64,000 nt of DNA. Origin: Euonymus europaeus (taxonomy: Eukaryota > Streptophyta > Magnoliopsida > Celastrales > Celastraceae). The DNA lies in contig OY756958.1 in NCBI GenBank assembly GCA_963580455.1, forward strand, positions 198,501 to 262,500. Reading direction: 5' to 3'. Positions 34,544 to 47,687 of this stretch are shown piece by piece. The notes under the pieces were generated by a model, which had not been told where the DNA came from, made no database searches, and was given only the letters and a program-made list of their open reading frames with translations. A program made the position numbers and the translations under genes. Positions within the stretch are counted from its first letter, which is position 1; each line of letters begins with the position of its first letter.

Positions 34544-35927
34544 GGCTAGTTGGTCATGTTTCACCTAGTTAGCCGCGAAATGTGGTTTCTTTACGTAAAC
34601 GGTTTTATGAATATCCGTTGACTCCGAGTTCTGAATTCGGTGATTTTTAGCTTGATTTCACACTACTTTTCGAGCTCTACAATCCTGGCATTTCGGATTT
34701 TGATTTCAGAACTCGTGGCTAGTTGGTCTCGTTTCACCTAGTTAGCCGCGAAATGTGGTTTCTTTACGTAAACGGTTTTATGAATATCTGTTGACTCCGA
34801 GTTCTGAATTCGGTGATTTTTAGCTTGATTTCACACTACTTTTCGAGCTCTACAATCCTGGCATTTCGGATTTTGATTTTAGAACTCGTGGGTAGTAGGT
34901 CTCGTTTCACCTAGTTAGCCGCGAAATGTGGTTTCTTTACGTAAACGGTTTTATGAATATCCGTTGACTCCGAGTTCTGAATTCGGTGATTTTTAGCTTG
35001 ATTTCACACTACTTTTCGAGCTCTACGATCCTGGTGTTTCGGATTTTGATTTCAGAACTCGTGGCTAGTTGGTCTCGTTTCACCTATTTAGCCGCGAAAT
35101 GTGGTTTCTTTACGTAAACGGTTTTATGAATATCCGTTGACTCCGAGTTCTGAATTCGGTGATTTTTAGCTTGATTTCACACTACTTTTCGAGCTCTACG
35201 ATCCTGGCGTTTCGGATTTTGATTTCAGAACTCGTGGCTAGTTGGTCTCGTTTCACCTATTTAGCCGCGAAATGTGGTTTCTTTACGTAAACGGTTTTAT
35301 GAATATCCGTTGACTCCGAGTTCTGAATTCGGTGATTTTTAGCTTGATTTCACACTACTTTTCGAGCTCTACAATCCTGGCGTTTCGGATTTTGATTTCA
35401 GAACTCGTGGCTAGTAGGTCTCGTTTCACCTAGTTAGCCGCGAAATGTGGTTTCTTTACGTAAACGGTTTTATGAATATCCGTTGACTCCGAGTTCTGAA
35501 TTCGGTGATTTTTAGCTTGATTTCACACTACTTTTCGAGCTCTACAATCCTGGCGTTTCGGATTTTGATTTCAGAACTCGTGGCTAGTAGGTCTCGTTTC
35601 ACCTAGTTAGCCGCGAAATGTGGTTTCTTTACGTAAACGGTTTTATGAATATCCGTTGACTCCGAGTTCTGAATTCGGTGATTTTTAGCTTGATTTCACA
35701 CTACTTTTCGAGCTCTACGATCCTGGCATTTCGGATTTTGATTTCAGAACTCGTGGCTAGTTGGTCTCGTTTCACCTATTTAGCCGCAAAATGTGGTTTC
35801 TTTACGTAAACGGTTTTATGAATATCCGTTGACTCCGAGTTCTGAATTCGGTGATTTTTAGCTTGATTTCACACTACTTTTCGAGCTCTACGATCCTGGC
35901 ATTTCGGATTTTGATTTCAGAACTCGT
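34544..35927 (+). repeat. Domain IV Y block, 8-mer (1,384 bp)
   Basis: GGTCATG (34544) is followed by ATCTGTTG with TTTTAGAACTCG (34717), GTGGGTAGTAGG (34890), 35063 (GGTGTTTCGG), 35236, 35409, 35582 and GCAAAATG (35755). The same succession resumes at 35928, exactly 1,384 bp on, and again at 41287. Confidence 0.9.
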
Positions 35928-37657
35928 GGCTAGTTGGTCATGTTTCACCTAGTTAGCCGCGAAATGTGGTTTCTTTACGTAAACGGTTTTATGAATATCC
36001 GTTGACTCCGAGTTCTGAATTCGGTGATTTTTAGCTTGATTTCACACTACTTTTCGAGCTCTACAATCCTGGCATTTCGGATTTTGATTTCAGAACTCGT
36101 GGCTAGTTGGTCTCGTTTCACCTAGTTAGCCGCGAAATGTGGTTTCTTTACGTAAACGGTTTTATGAATATCTGTTGACTCCGAGTTCTGAATTCGGTGA
36201 TTTTTAGCTTGATTTCACACTACTTTTCGAGCTCTACAATCCTGGCATTTCGGATTTTGATTTTAGAACTCGTGGGTAGTAGGTCTCGTTTCACCTAGTT
36301 AGCCGCGAAATGTGGTTTCTTTACGTAAACGGTTTTATGAATATCCGTTGACTCCGAGTTCTGAATTCGGTGATTTTTAGCTTGATTTCACACTACTTTT
36401 CGAGCTCTACGATCCTGGTGTTTCGGATTTTGATTTCAGAACTCGTGGCTAGTTGGTCTCGTTTCACCTATTTAGCCGCGAAATGTGGTTTCTTTACGTA
36501 AACGGTTTTATGAATATCCGTTGACTCCGAGTTCTGAATTCGGTGATTTTTAGCTTGATTTCACACTACTTTTCGAGCTCTACGATCCTGGCGTTTCGGA
36601 TTTTGATTTCAGAACTCGTGGCTAGTTGGTCTCGTTTCACCTATTTAGCCGCGAAATGTGGTTTCTTTACGTAAACGGTTTTATGAATATCCGTTGACTC
36701 CGAGTTCTGAATTCGGTGATTTTTAGCTTGATTTCACACTACTTTTCGAGCTCTACAATCCTGGCGTTTCGGATTTTGATTTCAGAACTCGTGGCTAGTA
36801 GGTCTCGTTTCACCTAGTTAGCCGCGAAATGTGGTTTCTTTACGTAAACGGTTTTATGAATATCCGTTGACTCCGAGTTCTGAATTCGGTGATTTTTAGC
36901 TTGATTTCACACTACTTTTCGAGCTCTACAATCCTGGCGTTTCGGATTTTGATTTCAGAACTCGTGGCTAGTAGGTCTCGTTTCACCTAGTTAGCCGCGA
37001 AATGTGGTTTCTTTACGTAAACGGTTTTATGAATATCCGTTGACTCCGAGTTCTGAATTCGGTGATTTTTAGCTTGATTTCACACTACTTTTCGAGCTCT
37101 ACGATCCTGGCATTTTGGATTTTGATTTCAGAACTCGTGGCTAGTTGGTCTCGTTTCAACTATTTGGCCGCGAAATGTGGTTTCTTTACGTAAACGGTTT
37201 TATGAATATCCGTTGACTCCGAGTTCTGAATTCGGTGATTTTTAGCTTGATTTCACACTACTTTTCGAGCTCTACAATCCTGGCGTTTCGGATTTTGATT
37301 TCAGAACTCGTGGCTAGTAGGTCTCGTTTCACCTAGTTAGCCGCGAAATGTGGTTTCTTTACGTAAACGGTTTTATGAATATCCGTTGACTCCGAGTTCT
37401 GAATTCGGTGATTTTTAGCTTGATTTCACACTACTTTTCGAGCTCTACGATCCTGGCATTTCGGATTTTGATTTCAGAACTCGTGGCTAGTTGGTCTCGT
37501 TTCACCTATTTAGCCGCAAAATGTGGTTTCTTTACGTAAACGGTTTTATGAATATCCGTTGACTCCGAGTTCTGAATTCGGTGATTTTTAGCTTGATTTC
37601 ACACTACTTTTCGAGCTCTACGATCCTGGCATTTCGGATTTTGATTTCAGAACTCGT
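35928..37657 (+). repeat. Domain IV Y block, 10-mer variant (1,730 bp)
   Basis: The first six monomers match the 8-mer Y block. The next unit (36966) has GCATTTTGG, and TTTCAACTATTTGGCC (37139) and 37312 are inserted before the closing GCAAAATG monomer (37485). The insert resembles 31951-32469, so it was probably brought in by exchange with that area. Confidence 0.87.
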
Positions 37658-39385
37658 GGCTAGTTGGTCATGTTTCACCTAGTTAGCCGCGAAATGTGGT
37701 TTCTTTACGTAAACGGTTTTATGAATATCCGTTGACTCCGAGTTCTGAATTCGGTGATTTTTAGCTTGATTTCACACTACTTTTCGAGCTCTACAATCCT
37801 GGCATTTCGGATTTTGATTTCAGAACTCGTGGCTAGTTGGTCTCATTTCAACTAGTTATCCGCGAAATGTGGTTTCTTTACGTAAACGGTTTTATGAATA
37901 TCTGTTGACTCCGAGTTCTGAATTCGGTGATTTTTGGCTTGATTTCACACTAATTTTCGAGCTCTACGATCCTGGCATTTCGGATATTGATTTCAGAACT
38001 CGTGGCTAGTTGGTCTCGTTTCACCTAGTTAGCCGTGAATTGTGGTTTCTTTACGTAAACGGTTTTATGAATCCGTTGACTCCGAGTTCTGAATTCGTTG
38101 ATTTTTAGCTTGATTACACACTACTTTTCGAGCTCTACGACCCTGGCGTTTCGGATTTTGATTTCAGAACTCGTGGCTAGTTGGTCTCGTTTCACCTATT
38201 TAGCCGCGAAATGTGGTTTCTTTACGTAAACGGTTTTATGAATATCCGTTGACTCCGAGTTCTGAATTCGGTGATTTTTAGCTTGATTTCACACTATTTT
38301 TCGAGCTCTACAATCCTGGAGTTTCGGATTTTGATTTCAGAACTCGTGGCTAGTAGGTCTCATTTCACCTAGTTAGCCGCGAAATGTGGTTTCTTTACGT
38401 AAACGGTTTTATGAATATCCATTGACTACGATTTCTGAATTCGGTGATTTTTAGCTTGATTTCACACTACTTTTCGAGCTCTACAATCCTGGCGTTTCGG
38501 ATTTTGATTTTAGAACTCGTGGCTAGTAGGTCTCGTTTCACCTAGTTAGCCGCGAAATGTGGTTTCTTTACGTAAACGGTTTTATGAATATCCGTTGACT
38601 CCGAGTTCTGAATTCGGTGATTTTTAGCTTGATTTCACACTACTTTTCGAGCTCTACGATCCTGGCGTTTCGGATTTTGATTTCAGAACTCGTGGCTAGT
38701 TGGTCTCGTTTCACCTATTTGGCCGCGAAATGTGGTTTCTTTACGTAAACGGTTTTATGAATATCCGTTGACTCCGAGTTCTGAATTCGGTGATTTTTAG
38801 CTTGATTTCACACTACTTTTCGAGCTCTACAATCCTGGCGTTTCGGATTTTGATTTCAGAACTCGTGGCTAGTAGGTCTCGTTTCACCTAGTTAGCCGCG
38901 AAATGTGGTTTCTTTACGTAAACGGTTTTATGAATATCCGTTGACTCCGAGTTCTGAATTCGGTGATTTTTAGCTTGATTTCACACTACTTTTCGAGCTC
39001 TACGATCCTGGCGTTTCGGATTTTGATTTCAGAACTCGTGGCTAGTTGGTCTCGTTTCACCTATTTAGCCGCAAAATGTGGTTTCTTTACGTAAACGGTT
39101 TTATGAATATCCGTTGACTCCGAGTTCTGAATTCGGTGATTTTTAGCTTGATTTCACACTACTTTTCGAGCTCTACGATCCTGGCATTTCGGATTTTGAT
39201 TTCAGAACTCGTGGCTAGTTGGTCTCGTTTCACCTATTTAGCCGCAAAATGTGGTTTCTTTACGTAAACGGTTTTATGAATATCCGTTGACTCCGAGTTC
39301 TGAATTCGGTGATTTTTAGCTTGATTTCACACTACTTTTCGAGCTCTACGATCCTGGCATTTCGGATTTTGATTTCAGAACTCGT
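37658..39385 (+). repeat. Domain IV X block, 10-mer variant (1,728 bp)
   Basis: The order is that of the 11-mer X block: GGTCATG, TCATTTCAACTAG (here with GTTATCCGCG), the 171-bp GCCGTGAATTG unit, CCATTGACTACGATTTC and CTATTTGGCC. The GTAGG/CTATTTAG monomer that sits between the two GCAAAATG units of the 11-mer is missing. The monomer at 39040 has GCAAAATG with a GCATTTCGG tail where the 11-mer has ACAATCCTGGAG. It fits a one-monomer deletion by exchange between the two GCAAAATG units. Confidence 0.87.
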
Positions 39386-41286
39386 GGCTAGTTGGTCATG
39401 TTTCACCTAGTTAGCCGCGAAATGTGGTTTCTTTACGTAAACGGTTTTATGAATATCCGTTGACTCCGAGTTCTGAATTCGGTGATTTTTAGCTTGATTT
39501 CACACTACTTTTCGAGCTCTACAATCCTGGCATTTCGGATTTTGATTTCAGAACTCGTGGCTAGTTGGTCTCATTTCAACTAGTTAGCCGCGAAATGTGG
39601 TTTCTTTACGTAAACGGTTTTATGAATATCTGTTGACTCCGAGTTCTGAATTCGGTGATTTTTGGCTTGATTTCACACTAATTTTCGAGCTCTACGATCC
39701 TGGCATTTCGGATATTGATTTCAGAACTCGTGGCTAGTTGGTCTCGTTTCACCTAGTTAGCCGTGAATTGTGGTTTCTTTACGTAAACGGTTTTATGAAT
39801 CCGTTGACTCCGAGTTCTGAATTCGTTGATTTTTAGCTTGATTACACACTACTTTTCGAGCTCTACGACCCTGGCGTTTCGGATTTTGATTTCAGAACTC
39901 GTGGCTAGTTGGTCTCGTTTCACCTATTTAGCCGCGAAATGTGGTTTCTTTACGTAAACGGTTTTATGAATATCCGTTGACTCCGAGTTCTGAATTCGGT
40001 GATTTTTAGCTTGATTTCACACTACTTTTCGAGCTCTACAATCCTGGAGTTTCGGATTTTGATTTCAGAACTCGTGGCTAGTAGGTCTCATTTCACCTAG
40101 TTAGCCGCGAAATGTGGTTTCTTTACGTAAACGGTTTTATGAATATCCATTGACTACGATTTCTGAATTCGGTGATTTTTAGCTTGATTTCACACTACTT
40201 TTCGAGCTCTACAATCCTGGCGTTTCGGATTTTGATTTTAGAACTCGTGGCTAGTAGGTCTCGTTTCACCTAGTTAGCCGCGAAATGTGGTTTCTTTACG
40301 TAAACGGTTTTATGAATATCCGTTGACTCCGAGTTCTGAATTCGGTGATTTTTAGCTTGATTTCACACTACTTTTCGAGCTCTACGATCCTGGCGTTTCG
40401 GATTTTGATTTCAGAACTCGTGGCTAGTTGGTCTCGTTTCACCTATTTGGCCGCGAAATGTGGTTTCTTTACGTAAACGGTTTTATGAATATCCGTTGAC
40501 TCCGAGTTCTGAATTCGGTGATTTTTAGCTTGATTTCACACTACTTTTCGAGCTCTACAATCCTGGCGTTTCGGATTTTGATTTCAGAACTCGTGGCTAG
40601 TAGGTCTCGTTTCACCTAGTTAGCCGCGAAATGTGGTTTCTTTACGTAAACGGTTTTATGAATATCCGTTGACTCCGAGTTCTGAATTCGGTGATTTTTA
40701 GCTTGATTTCACACTACTTTTCGAGCTCTACGATCCTGGCGTTTCGGATTTTGATTTCAGAACTCGTGGCTAGTTGGTCTCGTTTCACCTATTTAGCCGC
40801 AAAATGTGGTTTCTTTACGTAAACGGTTTTATGAATATCCGTTGACTCCGAGTTCTGAATTCGGTGATTTTTAGCTTGATTTCACACTACTTTTCGAGCT
40901 CTACAATCCTGGAGTTTCGGATTTTGATTTCAGAACTCGTGGCTAGTAGGTCTCGTTTCACCTATTTAGCCGCGAAATGTGGTTTCTTTACGTAAACGGT
41001 TTTATGAATATCCGTTGACTCCGAGTTCTGAATTCGGTGATTTTTAGCTTGATTTCACACTACTTTTCGAGCTCTACGATCCTGGCATTTCGGATTTTGA
41101 TTTCAGAACTCGTGGCTAGTTGGTCTCGTTTCACCTATTTAGCCGCAAAATGTGGTTTCTTTACGTAAACGGTTTTATGAATATCCGTTGACTCCGAGTT
41201 CTGAATTCGGTGATTTTTAGCTTGATTTCACACTACTTTTCGAGCTCTACGATCCTGGCATTTCGGATTTTGATTTCAGAACTCGT
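39386..41286 (+). repeat. Domain IV X block, 11-mer (1,901 bp), copy 2
   Basis: This is a one-for-one match with 32643-34543 at an offset of 6,743 bp. It includes the last 171-bp monomer in the window (39732). From 39903 onward every complete monomer is 173 bp. Confidence 0.9.
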
Positions 41287-42151
41287 GGCTAGTTGGTCAT
41301 GTTTCACCTAGTTAGCCGCGAAATGTGGTTTCTTTACGTAAACGGTTTTATGAATATCCGTTGACTCCGAGTTCTGAATTCGGTGATTTTTAGCTTGATT
41401 TCACACTACTTTTCGAGCTCTACAATCCTGGCATTTCGGATTTTGATTTCAGAACTCGTGGCTAGTTGGTCTCGTTTCACCTAGTTAGCCGCGAAATGTG
41501 GTTTCTTTACGTAAACGGTTTTATGAATATCTGTTGACTCCGAGTTCTGAATTCGGTGATTTTTAGCTTGATTTCACACTACTTTTCGAGCTCTACAATC
41601 CTGGCATTTCGGATTTTGATTTTAGAACTCGTGGGTAGTAGGTCTCGTTTCACCTAGTTAGCCGCGAAATGTGGTTTCTTTACGTAAACGGTTTTATGAA
41701 TATCCGTTGACTCCGAGTTCTGAATTCGGTGATTTTTAGCTTGATTTCACACTACTTTTCGAGCTCTACGATCCTGGTGTTTCGGATTTTGATTTCAGAA
41801 CTCGTGGCTAGTTGGTCTCGTTTCACCTATTTAGCCGCGAAATGTGGTTTCTTTACGTAAACGGTTTTATGAATATCCGTTGACTCCGAGTTCTGAATTC
41901 GGTGATTTTTAGCTTGATTTCACACTACTTTTCGAGCTCTACGATCCTGGCGTTTCGGATTTTGATTTCAGAACTCGTGGCTAGTTGGTCTCGTTTCACC
42001 TATTTAGCCGCGAAATGTGGTTTCTTTACGTAAACGGTTTTATGAATATCCGTTGACTCCGAGTTCTGAATTCGGTGATTTTTAGCTTGATTTCACACTA
42101 CTTTTCGAGCTCTACAATCCTGGCGTTTCGGATTTTGATTTCAGAACTCGT
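41287..42151 (+). repeat. Domain IV Y block, truncated to 5 monomers
   Basis: Monomers at 41287 (GGTCATG), 41460, 41633 (GTGGGTAG), 41806 (GGTGTTTCGG) and 41979 match 34544-35408 at the same 6,743-bp offset. The next monomer (42152) begins the domain V series, so this is the junction between domains IV and V. Confidence 0.87.
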
Positions 42152-43881
42152 GGCTAGTAGGTCTCGTTTCACCTAGTTAGCCGCGAAATGTGGTTTCTTT
42201 ACGTAAACGGTTTTATGAATATCCGTTGACTCCGAGTTCTGAATTCGGTGATTTTTAGCTTGATTTCACACTACTTTTCGAGCTCTACGATCCTGGCGTT
42301 TCGGATTTTGATTTCAGAACTCGTGGCTAGTTGGTCTCGTTTCACCTATTTAGCCGCAAAATGTGGTTTCTTTACGTAAACGGTTTTATGAATATCCGTT
42401 GACTCCGAGTTCTGAATTCGGTGATTTTTAGCTTGATTTCACACTACTTTTTGAGCTCTACGATCCTGGCATTTCGGATTTTGATTTCAGAACTCGTGGC
42501 TAGTTGGTCTCGTTTCCCCTAGTTAGCCGCGAAATGTGGTTTCTTTACGTAAACGGTTTTATGAATATCCGTTGACTCCGAGTTCTGAATTCGGTGATTT
42601 TTAGCTTGATTTCACACTACTTTTCGAGCTCTACAATCCTGGTGTTTCGGATTTTGATTTCAGAACTCGTGGCTAGTAGGTCTCGTTTCACCTAGTTAGC
42701 CGCGAAATGTGGTTTATTTACGTAAACGGTTTTATGAATATCCGTTGACTCCGAGTTCTGAATTCGGTGATTTTTAGCTTGATTTCACACTACTTTTCGA
42801 GCTCTACGATCCTGGCGTTTCGGATTTTGATTTCAGAACTCGTGGCTAGTTGGTCTCGTTTCACCTAGTTAGCCGCGAAATGTGGTTTCTTTACGTAAAC
42901 GGTTTTATGAATATCCGTTGACTCCGAGTTCTGAATTCGGTGATTTTTAGCTTGATTTCACACTACTTTTCGAGCTCTACGATCCTGGCGTTTCGGATTT
43001 TGATTTCAGAACTCGTGGCTAGTTGGTCTCGTTTCACCTATTTAGCCGCGAAATGTGGTTTCTTTACGTAAACAGTTTTATGAATATCCGTTGACTCCGA
43101 GTTCTGAATTTGGTGATTTTTAGCTTGATTTCACACTACTTTTCGAGCTCTACGATCCTGGCGTTTCGGATTTTGATTTCAGAACTCGTGGCTAGTTGGT
43201 CTCGTTTCACCTATTTAGCCGCGAAATGTGGTTTCTTTACGTAAACGGTTTTATGAATATCCGTTGACTCCGAGTTCTGAATTCGGTGATTTTTAGCTTG
43301 ATTTCACACTACTTTTCGAGCTCTACAATCCTGGCGTTTCGGATTTTGATTTCAGAACTCGTGGCTAGTAGGTCTCGTTTCACCTAGTTAGCCGCGAAAT
43401 GTGGTTTCTTTACGTAAACGGTTTTATGAATATCCGTTGACTCCGAGTTCTGAATTCGGTGATTTTTAGCTTGATTTCACACTACTTTTCGAGCTCTACG
43501 ATCCTGGCGTTTCGGATTTTGATTTCAGAACTCGTGGCTAGTTGGTCTCGTTTCACCTATTTAGCCGCAAAATGTGGTTTCTTTACGTAAACGGTTTTAT
43601 GAATATCCGTTGACTCCGAGTTCTGAATTCGGTGATTTTTAGCTTGATTTCACACTACTTTTTGAGGTCTACGATCCTGGCATTTCGGATTTTGATTTCA
43701 GAACTCGTGGCTAGTTGGTCTTGTTTCACCTAGTTAGCCGCGAAATGTGGTTTTTTTACGTAAACAGTTTTATGAATATCCATTGACTCCGAGTTCTGAA
43801 TTTGGTGATTTTTAGCTTGATTACACACTACTTTTCGAGCTCTACAATCCGGGCGTTTCGAATTTTTATTTCAGAACTCGT
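42152..43881 (+). repeat. Domain V block A, 10-mer (1,730 bp), copy 1
   Basis: The series runs 42152; 42325 (GCAAAATG, TTTTTGAGCTC); 42498 (TTTCCCCTAG, GGTGTTTCGG); 42671 (GGTTTATTTACG); 42844; 43017 (AAACAGTTTT, GAATTTGG); 43190; 43363; 43536 (GCAAAATG, TTTTTGAGGTC, which destroys SacI); and 43709. The closing unit is the most diverged one: GGTCTTG, GTTTTTTTACG, AAACAG, CCATTGAC, GAATTTGG, ATTACAC and AATCCGGGCG with GAATTTTTATTT. It has lost EcoRI and closes every block of this domain. Unlike later A copies, the first unit starts GGCTAG rather than GGGTAG. Confidence 0.9.
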
Positions 43882-45957
43882 GGGTAGTAGGTCTCGTTTC
43901 ACCTAGTTAGCCGCGAAATGTGGTTTCTTTACGTAAACGGTTTTATGAATATCCGTTGACTCCGAGTTCTGAATTCGGTGATTTTTAGCTTGATTTCACA
44001 CTACTTTTCGAGCTCTACGATCCTGGCGTTTCGGATTTTGATTTCAGAACTCGTGGCTAGTTGGTCTCGTTTCACCTATTTAGCCGCGAAATGTGGTTTC
44101 TTTACGTAAACGGTTTTATGAATATCCGTTGACTCCGAGTTCTGAATTCGGTGATTTTTAGCTTGATTTCACACTACTTTTCGAGCTCTACGATCCTGGC
44201 GTTTCGGATTTTGATTTCAGAACTCGTGGCTAGTTGGTCTCGTTTCACCTATTTAGCCGCGAAATGTGGTTTCTTTACGTAAACGGTTTTATGAATATCC
44301 GTTGACTCCGAGTTCTGAATTCGGTGATTTTTAGCTTGATTTCACACTACTTTTCGAGCTCTACAATCCTGGCGTTTCGGATTTTGATTTCAGAACTCGT
44401 GGCTAGTAGGTCTCGTTTCACCTAGTTAGCCGCGAAATGTGGTTTCTTTACGTAAACGGTTTTATGAATATCCGTTGACTCCGAGTTCTGAATTCGGTGA
44501 TTTTTAGCTTGATTTCACACTACTTTTCGAGCTCTACAATCCTGGCGTTTCGGATTTTGATTTTAGAACTCGTGGCTAGTTGGTCTCGTTTCACCTAGTT
44601 AGCCGCGAAATGTGGTTTCTTTACGTAAACGGTTTTATGAATATCCGTTGACTCCGAGTTCTGAATTCGGTGATTTTTAGCTTGATTACACACTACTTTT
44701 CGAGCTCTACGATCCTGGCATTTCGGATTTTGATTTCAGAACTCGTGGCTAGTTGGTCTCGTTTCAACTAGTTAGCCGCGAAATGTGGTTTCTTTACGTA
44801 AACGGTTTTATGAATATCCGTTGGATCCGAGTTCTGAATTCGGTGATTTTTAGCTTGATTTCACACTAATTTTCGAGCTCTACGATCCTGGCATTTCGGA
44901 TATTGATTTCAGAACTCGTGGCTAGTTGGTCTCGTTTCACCTAGTTAGCCGCGAAATGTGGTTTCTTTACGTAAACGGTTTTATGAATATCCGTTGACTC
45001 CGAGTTCTGAATTCGGTGATTTTTAGCTTGATTTCACACTACTTTTCGAGCTCTACAATCCTGGCGTTTCGGATTTTGATTTCAGAACTCGTGGCTAGTT
45101 GGTCTCGTTTCACCTATTTAGCCGCGAAATGTGGTTTCTTTACGTAAACAGTTTTATGAATATCCGTTGACTCCGAGTTCTGAATTTGGTGATTTTTAGC
45201 TTGATTTCACACTACTTTTCGAGCTCTACGATCCTGGCATTTCGGATTTTGATTTCAGAACTCGTGGCTAGTTGGTCTCGTTTCACCTATTTAGCCGCGA
45301 AATGTGGTTTCTTTACGTAAACGGTTTTATGAATATCCGTTGACTCCGAGTTCTGAATTCGGTGATTTTTAGCTTGATTTCACACTACTTTTCGAGCTCT
45401 ACAATCCTGGCGTTTCGGATTTTGATTTCAGAACTCGTGGCTAGTAGGTCTCGTTTCACCTAGTTAGCCGCGAAATGTGGTTTCTTTACGTAAACGGTTT
45501 TATGAATATCCGTTGACTCCGAGTTCTGAATTCGGTGATTTTTAGCTTGATTTCACACTACTTTTCGAGCTCTACGATCCTGGCGTTTCGGATTTTGATT
45601 TCAGAACTCGTGGCTAGTTGGTCTCGTTTCACCTATTTAGCCGCAAAATGTGGTTTCTTTACGTAAACGGTTTTATGAATATCCGTTGACTCCGAGTTCT
45701 GAATTCGGTGATTTTTAGCTTGATTTCACACTACTTTTTGAGCTCTACGATCCTGGCATTTCGGATTTTGATTTCAGAACTCGTGGCTAGTTGGTCTTGT
45801 TTCACCTAGTTAGCCGCGAAATGTGGTTTTTTTACGTAAACAGTTTTATGAATATCCATTGACTCCGAGTTCTGAATTTGGTGATTTTTAGCTTGATTAC
45901 ACACTACTTTTCGAGCTCTACAATCCGGGCGTTTCGAATTTTTATTTCAGAACTCGT
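43882..45957 (+). repeat. Domain V block B, 12-mer (2,076 bp), copy 1
   Basis: The block opens with GTGGGTAGTAGG and closes with the diverged monomer at 45785. Inside are an ATTACAC unit (44574), a TTTCAACTAG unit with GTTGGATCCG (44747, BamHI site at 44823), an AAACAG/GAATTTGG unit (45093) and GCAAAATG with TTTTTGAGCTC (45612). All twelve monomers recur in order at 49937, an offset of 6,055 bp. Confidence 0.92.
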
Positions 45958-47687
45958 GGGTAGTAGGTCTCGTTTCACCTAGTTAGCCGCGAAATGTGGT
46001 TTCTTTACGTAAACGGTTTTATGAATATCCGTTGACTCCGAGTTCTGAATTCGGTGATTTTTAGCTTGATTTCACACTACTTTTCGAGCTCTACGATCCT
46101 GGCGTTTCGGATTTTGATTTCAGAACTCGTGGCTAGTTGGTCTCGTTTCACCTATTTAGCCGCAAAATGTGGTTTCTTTACGTAAACGGTTTTATGAATA
46201 TCCGTTGACTCCGAGTTCTGAATTCGGTGATTTTTAGCTTGATTTCACACTACTTTTTGAGCTCTACGATCCTGGCATTTCGGATTTTGATTTCAGAACT
46301 CGTGGCTAGTTGGTCTCGTTTCCCCTAGTTAGCCGCGAAATGTGGTTTCTTTACGTAAACGGTTTTATGAATATCCGTTGACTCCGAGTTCTGAATTCGG
46401 TGATTTTTAGCTTGATTTCACACTACTTTTCGAGCTCTACAATCCTGGTGTTTCGGATTTTGATTTCAGAACTCGTGGCTAGTAGGTCTCGTTTCACCTA
46501 GTTAGCCGCGAAATGTGGTTTATTTACGTAAACGGTTTTATGAATATCCGTTGACTCCGAGTTCTGAATTCGGTGATTTTTAGCTTGATTTCACACTACT
46601 TTTCGAGCTCTACGATCCTGGCGTTTCGGATTTTGATTTCAGAACTCGTGGCTAGTTGGTCTCGTTTCACCTAGTTAGCCGCGAAATGTGGTTTCTTTAC
46701 GTAAACGGTTTTATGAATATCCGTTGACTCCGAGTTCTGAATTCGGTGATTTTTAGCTTGATTTCACACTACTTTTCGAGCTCTACGATCCTGGCGTTTC
46801 GGATTTTGATTTCAGAACTCGTGGCTAGTTGGTCTCGTTTCACCTATTTAGCCGCGAAATGTGGTTTCTTTACGTAAACAGTTTTATGAATATCCGTTGA
46901 CTCCGAGTTCTGAATTTGGTGATTTTTAGCTTGATTTCACACTACTTTTCGAGCTCTACGATCCTGGCGTTTCGGATTTTGATTTCAGAACTCGTGGCTA
47001 GTTGGTCTCGTTTCACCTATTTAGCCGCGAAATGTGGTTTCTTTACGTAAACGGTTTTATGAATATCCGTTGACTCCGAGTTCTGAATTCGGTGATTTTT
47101 AGCTTGATTTCACACTACTTTTCGAGCTCTACAATCCTGGCGTTTCGGATTTTGATTTCAGAACTCGTGGCTAGTAGGTCTCGTTTCACCTAGTTAGCCG
47201 CGAAATGTGGTTTCTTTACGTAAACGGTTTTATGAATATCCGTTGACTCCGAGTTCTGAATTCGGTGATTTTTAGCTTGATTTCACACTACTTTTCGAGC
47301 TCTACGATCCTGGCGTTTCGGATTTTGATTTCAGAACTCGTGGCTAGTTGGTCTCGTTTCACCTATTTAGCCGCAAAATGTGGTTTCTTTACGTAAACGG
47401 TTTTATGAATATCCGTTGACTCCGAGTTCTGAATTCGGTGATTTTTAGCTTGATTTCACACTACTTTTTGAGGTCTACGATCCTGGCATTTCGGATTTTG
47501 ATTTCAGAACTCGTGGCTAGTTGGTCTTGTTTCACCTAGTTAGCCGCGAAATGTGGTTTTTTTACGTAAACAGTTTTATGAATATCCATTGACTCCGAGT
47601 TCTGAATTTGGTGATTTTTAGCTTGATTACACACTACTTTTCGAGCTCTACAATCCGGGCGTTTCGAATTTTTATTTCAGAACTCGT
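45958..47687 (+). repeat. Domain V block A, 10-mer, copy 2
   Basis: The ten monomers match copy 1 at 42152 in order, including TTTCCCCTAG (46304), GGTTTATTTACG (46477), AAACAG (46823), TTTTTGAGGTC (47342) and the closing diverged unit (47515). It follows block B directly. Confidence 0.92.
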
